Positions 59,978 to 64,000 of a DNA stretch of 64,000 nt are shown piece after piece. The position numbers were made by a program, and so were the translations under genes. Under the pieces are notes generated by a model that worked only from the letters and a program-made list of their open reading frames with translations, ran no database searches and had not been told where the DNA came from. The number at the start of each line of letters is the position of its first letter. Within the stretch, counting starts at the first letter, position 1. Location of the stretch: positions 1,426,001-1,490,000 of the forward strand of contig CAWJJM010000012.1 of assembly GCA_963843275.1 (NCBI GenBank), in the 5' to 3' direction. Origin of the DNA: CAWJJM01 sp963843275 (GTDB lineage: Bacteria; Acidobacteriota; Thermoanaerobaculia; Multivoradales; JBCCEF01).

Positions 59978-61163
59978 GCCATCGCCTCCACCGCCAGGGC
60001 GATCCCCTGGCCGCCGCCGATGCAGGCGGACGCGATCCCCACCCCGCCGCCGCGGCGGCGCAGCTCGGCGACCAGGGCCAGGGTGATGCGCGCGCCGGTG
60101 GCGCCCAGCGGGTGCCCCAGGGCGATGGCGCCGCCGTTGACGTTGAGCCGGTCGACGTCGAGGTCGAGCTCGCGGATCACCGCCAGGATCTGGCCGGCGA
60201 AGGCCTCGTTGATCTCGAACAGGTCGACGTCGCCGAGCTCCATCCCGAGGCGCTCGAGCAGGCCGCGGATCGCCGGTGCCGGCCCGATCCCCATGCGCGA
60301 CGGCTCGACCCCCACGACGTGCCAGCCGAGCAGGCGGGCCAGCGGCCGCCAGCCGCGCTCGGCGGCGCGCTCGGCCCCGGTGAGCAGCAGCATCGCCGCG
60401 CCGTCGACGATCCCGGAGGCGTTGCCGGCGGTCACCGAGCCCTGCGGGTCGAACGCGGGCGGCAGCTTCGCCAGCCCCTCCAGCGTGGAGTCCGGGCGGA
60501 CGTGCTCGTCGCGCTCCACGGTGCGGGCCCGCTCTGCCCTCCCCCACCTCGATCGGCGCCACCTCCTCGCCGAGCCGGCCGGCCTCCCAGGCGGCGTGGG
60601 CGCGCCGTTGGCTGGTCAGCGCGAGCTCGTCCTGCTCGTGCCGGGAGATGCCGTAGTCGGCGGCCAGGTTGTTCGAGGTCTGCGCCATGTAGCAGCCGCA
60701 GTAGGGATCCATCAGGCCGGCCAGCAGGGAGTCCTCGAGCTGCGCGTGTCCCAGCCGGAAGCCGCGCCGCGCCCCCCGCACGACGTGCGGCGCCTGCGAC
60801 ATGTTCTCGGTACCGCCCACCAGGCAGGTCGCCGCCTCGCCGAGCAGGATCCGGTGGCCCCCCTGGATCACCGCCTCGATGCCGGAGCCGCACAGCCGGT
60901 TGACGGTCAGGGCGGGCCGGTCCAGCGGCACGCCCGCCTTCAGCGCCACGTGGCGGGCGCAGTAGATGGCGTCGGACGAGGTCTGCATCACGTTGCCGAC
61001 CACCGTGTGGTCGATCTCCTCGGGGGAGACGCCGGAGCGCTCGAAGGCGGCGCGGGCGGCGTGCACCCCGAGGTCGATCGCCGACACGGCGGCGAGCGAG
61101 CCGTTGAAGTCGCCCATCGGCGTGCGGGCGCCGCCGACGAGGACGAGATCGCGGATTTCCATC
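59974..61163 (-). CDS. Thiolase-family acetyl-CoA acyltransferase (one frameshift)
   Basis: About 396 residues. ATG at 61163 with RDLVLVGGARTPMGDFNGSL. The active-site Cys is about residue 91 in LTVNRLCGSGIEAVIQGGHR. Then GGTENMSQAPHVVRGARRGF, the NVNGGAIALGHPLGATGAR block with the catalytic His, and the C-terminal catalytic Cys in GIASACIGGGQGIALAVE. A base is missing near 60535; reading resumes ERARTVERDEHVRPDSTLEG. Both catalytic cysteines and the His are present. It is the first gene of the minus operon thiolase - SDR - FAD oxidase - symporter; AGGGAGGT lies 6 bp upstream. Degradative versus biosynthetic direction cannot be read from sequence. Confidence 0.9.
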
Positions 61164-61469
61164 GAGTTACCTCCCTGGCTGGTGCAGCGTTCGGAGCGGG
61201 GAAAGGGCCGGAACGCGCCGGCCGGAGCCTCACTTCTTATCACGAAGCCCGCCGGCGGCGGCGTCCGTGGGCGGGCCCGGACGTCCCGCCACGTTCCCGC
61301 AGCAGCAGCGCACCCGGCCGTGCCCACGTTGTCGTGAACGGTCGGGCTCCTCGGCATACCGTACCGCGCCGGTCCGCCGGCGCCGACCTCCGGTCGCGCG
61401 CCGTGCGCTCCACGCACGTCGCCACCGGTTCTCGCGAAGGTGGCGGGGAGTCCGGGCTAACATCCCTCC
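61164..61469. other. Divergent intergenic region, thiolase operon / AmpD
   Basis: 306 bp without a convincing gene. It holds the thiolase ribosome site near 61170 and, on the plus side, a TAACAT element at 61458-61463. Very GC-rich otherwise; no repeat or RNA recognised. Confidence 0.5.
61458..61463 (+). promoter_or_regulatory. Probable -10 (TAACAT) six bases before the AmpD start
   Basis: GGGCTAACATC ends 6 nt before the ATG at 61470. This is the same spacing as TACAAT before the NIF3-family gene, again suggesting a leaderless transcript. Confidence 0.4.
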
Positions 61470-62135
61470 ATGCGCGTCGACCGGGCGACGGGGTGGTTGG
61501 AGGGAGCGTGGCCGCTGCCGTCGCCGCACTGGAACGCGCGCCCGGCCGGCGCCGAGATCGAGCTGGTGGTGGTCCACGGCATCAGCCTGCCGCCCGGCCG
61601 GTTCGGCGGCCCTTCGATCGGCCGGCTCTTCCTCGGCCGGCTCGACCCCGAGGCGCACCCCTACTTCCGCGACGTGGCCGGCCGCCGGCTCTCGGCCCAC
61701 CTGCTGGTGCGGCGCAGCGGCGCGGTGGTGCAGTTCGTCCCCTTCCACCTCCGCGCCTGGCACGCCGGGGAGTCCGCCTGGCGCGGGCGTACCGGCTGCA
61801 ACGACTTCTCGGTCGGCATCGAGGTCGAGGGCGCGGCGGGCGTCCCCTACGAAGGCGGCCAGTACCGCGCCCTGGCGGCGGCGATGGCGGCCCTCGCCGA
61901 CGCCTACCCGGCGCTCGGCCCCGACCGCGTCGTCGGCCACGCCGACGTGGCCCCGGGCCGCAAGGCCGATCCCTGGGACAGCTTCGACTGGCCGCGCCTG
62001 CGGCGGCTGCTGGCGGCGCGGCCGCACGCCGGCGGCCGGGCCTCGGCTCAGTCCGGCGGGGTCGTGCCGGTCAGCTCCCGGTACATCGCCTCGACGTCCG
62101 GCACCGCGAAGCCCTGGAAGGCGAAGTCGCGGTAG
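61470..62135 (+). CDS. ampD: AmpD-type N-acetylmuramoyl-L-alanine amidase
   Basis: 221 residues, unbroken. Cytosolic zinc amidase that removes the stem peptide from recycled 1,6-anhydro-muropeptides. Motifs: WLEGAWPLPSPHWNARPAGA, then EIELVVVHGISLPPGRFGGP with the first zinc His, SAHLLVRRSGAVVQFVPFHL with the central His, RAWHAGESAWRGRTGCNDFS, then VGIEVEG and VGHADVAPGRKADPWDSFDW with the last zinc ligand. The fold ends at about residue 190. The final 30 residues overlap the convergent gene at 62048 by 88 bp and may be an artefact of a lost stop. No signal peptide, so the cytosolic AmpD rather than a secreted amidase. Confidence 0.92.
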   Translation: MRVDRATGWLEGAWPLPSPHWNARPAGAEIELVVVHGISLPPGRFGGPSIGRLFLGRLDPEAHPYFRDVAGRRLSAHLLVRRSGAVVQFVPFHLRAWHAGESAWRGRTGCNDFSVGIEVEGAAGVPYEGGQYRALAAAMAALADAYPALGPDRVVGHADVAPGRKADPWDSFDWPRLRRLLAARPHAGGRASAQSGGVVPVSSRYIASTSGTAKPWKAKSR

Positions 62136-63073
62136 GCCTCGGGAAGGGTGAGACGCTCCTCGGCCTGCTCCAGGGTGAGGCCGGCGTCGATGGCGGCGCG
62201 GACCCGATCGCGCAGGTCCACGAGGTAGCCGCGGAAGGCGCGCACGTCGGCGGCCGTGGCCGGCGGCCCGTGGCCGGCGACGAAGGTGGCGGTCGGATAC
62301 CGCGCGAGGAGCGTGTCGAGGGTGGGGATCCAGTCGGCGACCGTCGCGTCGATCAGGTTGGGCAGGGCCCGGGTCCACACCAGGTCGCCGGTGAACAGGA
62401 CGTCGGCGTCGGGGACGTAGGCGAGGATGTCGCCGCCGGTGTGCCCGGGCAGCGTCGACAGGCGGACCTCGCGGTCGCCGAGGTGGAGGTGGACCTCCCC
62501 GGACCCGAACGTCACCGTCGGGTCGGTGAGCCGGATCGTGCGCAGCGCCGCGAGCCGCCGGATCCGCCGCTCGAGCGCGGCGCGCTCCTCGCTCTTCTCC
62601 GCCGCGGTGGCGGCGAGCTTCGCCTCCGCCTCGGCGGCCTGCTCGGCGAGCTCCGCGGGCGGCGGCAGGAAGCGCCGGTTCTTCGTCGTCTGCCACTCCA
62701 TCACCCGGTCGTGCGCGAAGACGGGGATGCCACGGTCCACGAACACCTGGTTGCCGCCGGTGTGGTCGAGGTGGTCGTGGGTGTCGACGGCGAAGCGGAT
62801 CGGCTGCGGCGTCCGCGCCCCGATCGCCGCGATCAGCTCCTCGCACGCCGCCGGGGTGAAGAACGTGTCGACGACGGCGACGCCGTCGCTGCCGACGACG
62901 AAGCCGGCGTTGCCGCCGGCGAGACCCCCGGACCGCGCCACCGCCGCCCAGACGCCGTCGGCGACCTGGACGAGGTCGAAGTCGTCCGGCGCCTCCGCGG
63001 CCTGGGCGCCGGCGCTTCCCACCACGGCGGCGAGGACCGCCGCGAGCACGACGAGGTTGCGAAGGGTGTGCAT
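62048..63073 (-). CDS. Exported metallo-beta-lactamase-fold hydrolase
   Basis: 341 residues, unbroken. Signal peptide MHTLRNLVVLAAVLAAVVGS ending AGA-Q. MBL core: GGNAGFVVGSDGVAVVDTFF, the zinc motif FAVDTHDHLDHTGG (H-x-H-x-D-H), a helical insertion with coiled-coil character (AEQAAEAEAKLAATAAEKSE), then LSTLPGHTGGDILAYVPDAD with the third His, VLFTGDLVWTRALPNLIDA with the bridging Asp, and FVAGHGPPATAADVRAFRGY with the last His. Related to quinoprotein-associated or subclass-B-like MBL hydrolases. The substrate is unknown. It is convergent with ampD and 31 bp from the threonine synthase stop on the same strand. Confidence 0.88.
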   Translation of the reverse strand: MHTLRNLVVLAAVLAAVVGSAGAQAAEAPDDFDLVQVADGVWAAVARSGGLAGGNAGFVVGSDGVAVVDTFFTPAACEELIAAIGARTPQPIRFAVDTHDHLDHTGGNQVFVDRGIPVFAHDRVMEWQTTKNRRFLPPPAELAEQAAEAEAKLAATAAEKSEERAALERRIRRLAALRTIRLTDPTVTFGSGEVHLHLGDREVRLSTLPGHTGGDILAYVPDADVLFTGDLVWTRALPNLIDATVADWIPTLDTLLARYPTATFVAGHGPPATAADVRAFRGYLVDLRDRVRAAIDAGLTLEQAEERLTLPEAYRDFAFQGFAVPDVEAMYRELTGTTPPD

Positions 63074-63104
63074 GCGGGACCTCCTCTGGGTCGGGCCGGA
63101 CGCC

Positions 63105-64000
63105 CTACTCGTAGTTGCCGGGGTGGCCGGTCTGGAAGACGACGACGCGGTCGTCGGGGGCGAAGGCACCCTCGGCGGCGAGCTGGTCGACCGCCGCCAA
63201 CGCCGCGGCGCCCTCCGGCCCGACCAGCAGGCCCTCCCGTCGCGCCGCGCGGGCCGCCACCTCGGGCAGGCGCTCCTCGGCCACCGCCACGGCGCGCCCG
63301 TCGGTCTCGCGCAGCGCCCGCAGCACCAGGAAGTCGCCGATCGCCCGCGGCACCCGAAGCCCCCAGACGCGGGTGCGCGGCTCCGCCCACGGCGCGGCAC
63401 GCTCCTCCCCCGCGGCGAAGGCCCGCACCAGGGGAGCACAGCCCGCCATCTGCACCACCACGAAGCGGGGCCGCCGCCCCCGCACCAGACCCAGCCGCTC
63501 GAGCTCGGCGAAGGCCTTGTGCATCCCCACGATGCCGGTGCCGCCGCCGGTGGGATAGACGATCCATTCGGGAAGCTCCCAGCCGAGCTGCTCGGCCAGC
63601 TCGAGCCCCATGGTCTTCTTGCCCTCGACCCGGTACGGCTCCTTGAGCGTGGAGAGGTTCCAGTAGGCGGCGGCACCGCGCGACGCGGCGGCCAGGCGCC
63701 CGGCGGCCTCCACCAGGGTGGCGCCGCCGGTGAGCACCTCGGCCCCGTAGGCGCGGCAGCGCCGGGCGATCGCGGGCGGCGTGTCGTCGGGCAGGGCCAC
63801 CCGCGCCGGCAGGCCGGCGGCGGCGGCGTAGGCGGCCGTCGCCAGCGCCGCGTTGCCGGCGCTCGCCAGCTCGACGCCCGGCGCTCCCAGCTCGCGGGCC
63901 CGGTTGACCGCCAGCGACAGCCCGCGCGCCTTGAACGAACCGGTGGGGTTGCCGCCCTCCTCCTTCACCCACACCCGCACCCCGGAGGGGGCGCTGCGCC
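63105..64000 (-). CDS. thrC: Threonine synthase, 5' end off window
   Basis: At least 298 residues visible; the N-terminus lies beyond base 64000. PLP fold-type II enzyme making threonine from O-phosphohomoserine. The PLP lysine is in VWVKEEGGNPTGSFKARGLS. Next are ELASAGNAALATAAYAAAAG, FYDTTLRRD-equivalent YWNLSTLKEPYRVEGKKTMG, the phosphate loop VYPTGGGTGIVGMHKAFAEL, GLRVPRAIGDFLVLRALRET, LLVGPEGAAALAAVDQLAAE and VVVFQTGHPGNYE at the end. This is the short, archaeal/plant-like class of threonine synthase. Unbroken in the visible part. Confidence 0.9.
   Translation of the reverse strand, partial: RSAPSGVRVWVKEEGGNPTGSFKARGLSLAVNRARELGAPGVELASAGNAALATAAYAAAAGLPARVALPDDTPPAIARRCRAYGAEVLTGGATLVEAAGRLAAASRGAAAYWNLSTLKEPYRVEGKKTMGLELAEQLGWELPEWIVYPTGGGTGIVGMHKAFAELERLGLVRGRRPRFVVVQMAGCAPLVRAFAAGEERAAPWAEPRTRVWGLRVPRAIGDFLVLRALRETDGRAVAVAEERLPEVAARAARREGLLVGPEGAAALAAVDQLAAEGAFAPDDRVVVFQTGHPGNYE

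Noticed and set aside
61174..61456. Small open frames in the AmpD/thiolase spacer
   Set aside because: Arg-rich, no ribosome site and no family motif.

Overview
The window is about 70% G+C with genes on both strands. It looks like a metagenome-assembled or draft genome of a Gram-negative, EPS-producing heterotroph. A short ECF sigma factor overlapping a Ser/Thr kinase-TPR gene, IPTL-type sorting segments, a ScyD/ScyE-type secreted protein and many S9/secreted proteins fit Acidobacteriota, perhaps a Thermoanaerobaculia-like lineage. That placement is inference; no rRNA or tRNA gene is visible. Many conserved genes carry single-base frame changes, at least 40 in total. They are clustered at 1-0.7 kb, 3.6-8.1 kb, 29-34 kb, 40.2-43.5 kb, 50.3-51.7 kb and 56-60 kb. 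The reading continues in another frame with full homology, so most look like consensus errors rather than dead genes. Gene limits below therefore span several frames where noted.

Layout. 1-2.7 kb: 3' part of pnp with an RGG tail and a strong terminator, then a NIF3-family gene. 3.0-19.6 kb: a tandem module made twice of [giant secreted beta-helix protein - LsrF-type aldolase - class II aldolase/dehydrogenase]. The second copy is intact and the first ends in a 60-bp stub of the dehydrogenase gene, at a short inverted-repeat element. An AlkD-type gene, an IS481 fragment and a second AlkD fragment lie between the copies. Both giant proteins carry an IPTL-like sorting/transmembrane segment in the MIDDLE of the chain, followed by an Arg cluster and a second, signal-peptide-like hydrophobic stretch. 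This is the most interesting feature here.

22-28.7 kb (minus strand): housekeeping genes tatD, metG, hslO, larC, radC and a sirtuin. The sirtuin lacks its N-terminus at a sharp junction with an oppositely oriented gene fragment. 29-48.4 kb: a large exopolysaccharide/O-antigen locus. A minus arm (bi-domain oxidoreductase, heparinase-like, GT4) and a plus arm (flippase, AsnB, GT4, Gfo/Idh) diverge from 34.3 kb. A second minus group follows (WecA/MraY-type initiating transferase, polymerase-like membrane protein, second heparinase-like protein), then a methyltransferase, an O-antigen ligase and a sulfotransferase. Together these could initiate, build, modify, export, polymerise and trim a glycan. 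An IS481 remnant closes the locus.

48.9-64 kb: agmatinase-family ureohydrolase, secreted S9 peptidase, ScyD/E-like secreted protein, sigma factor/kinase pair, and a minus-strand catabolic operon (thiolase, SDR, FAD amine/amino-acid oxidase, Na+/alanine symporter). After that come AmpD, a secreted metallo-beta-lactamase-fold hydrolase and the 3' part of threonine synthase.
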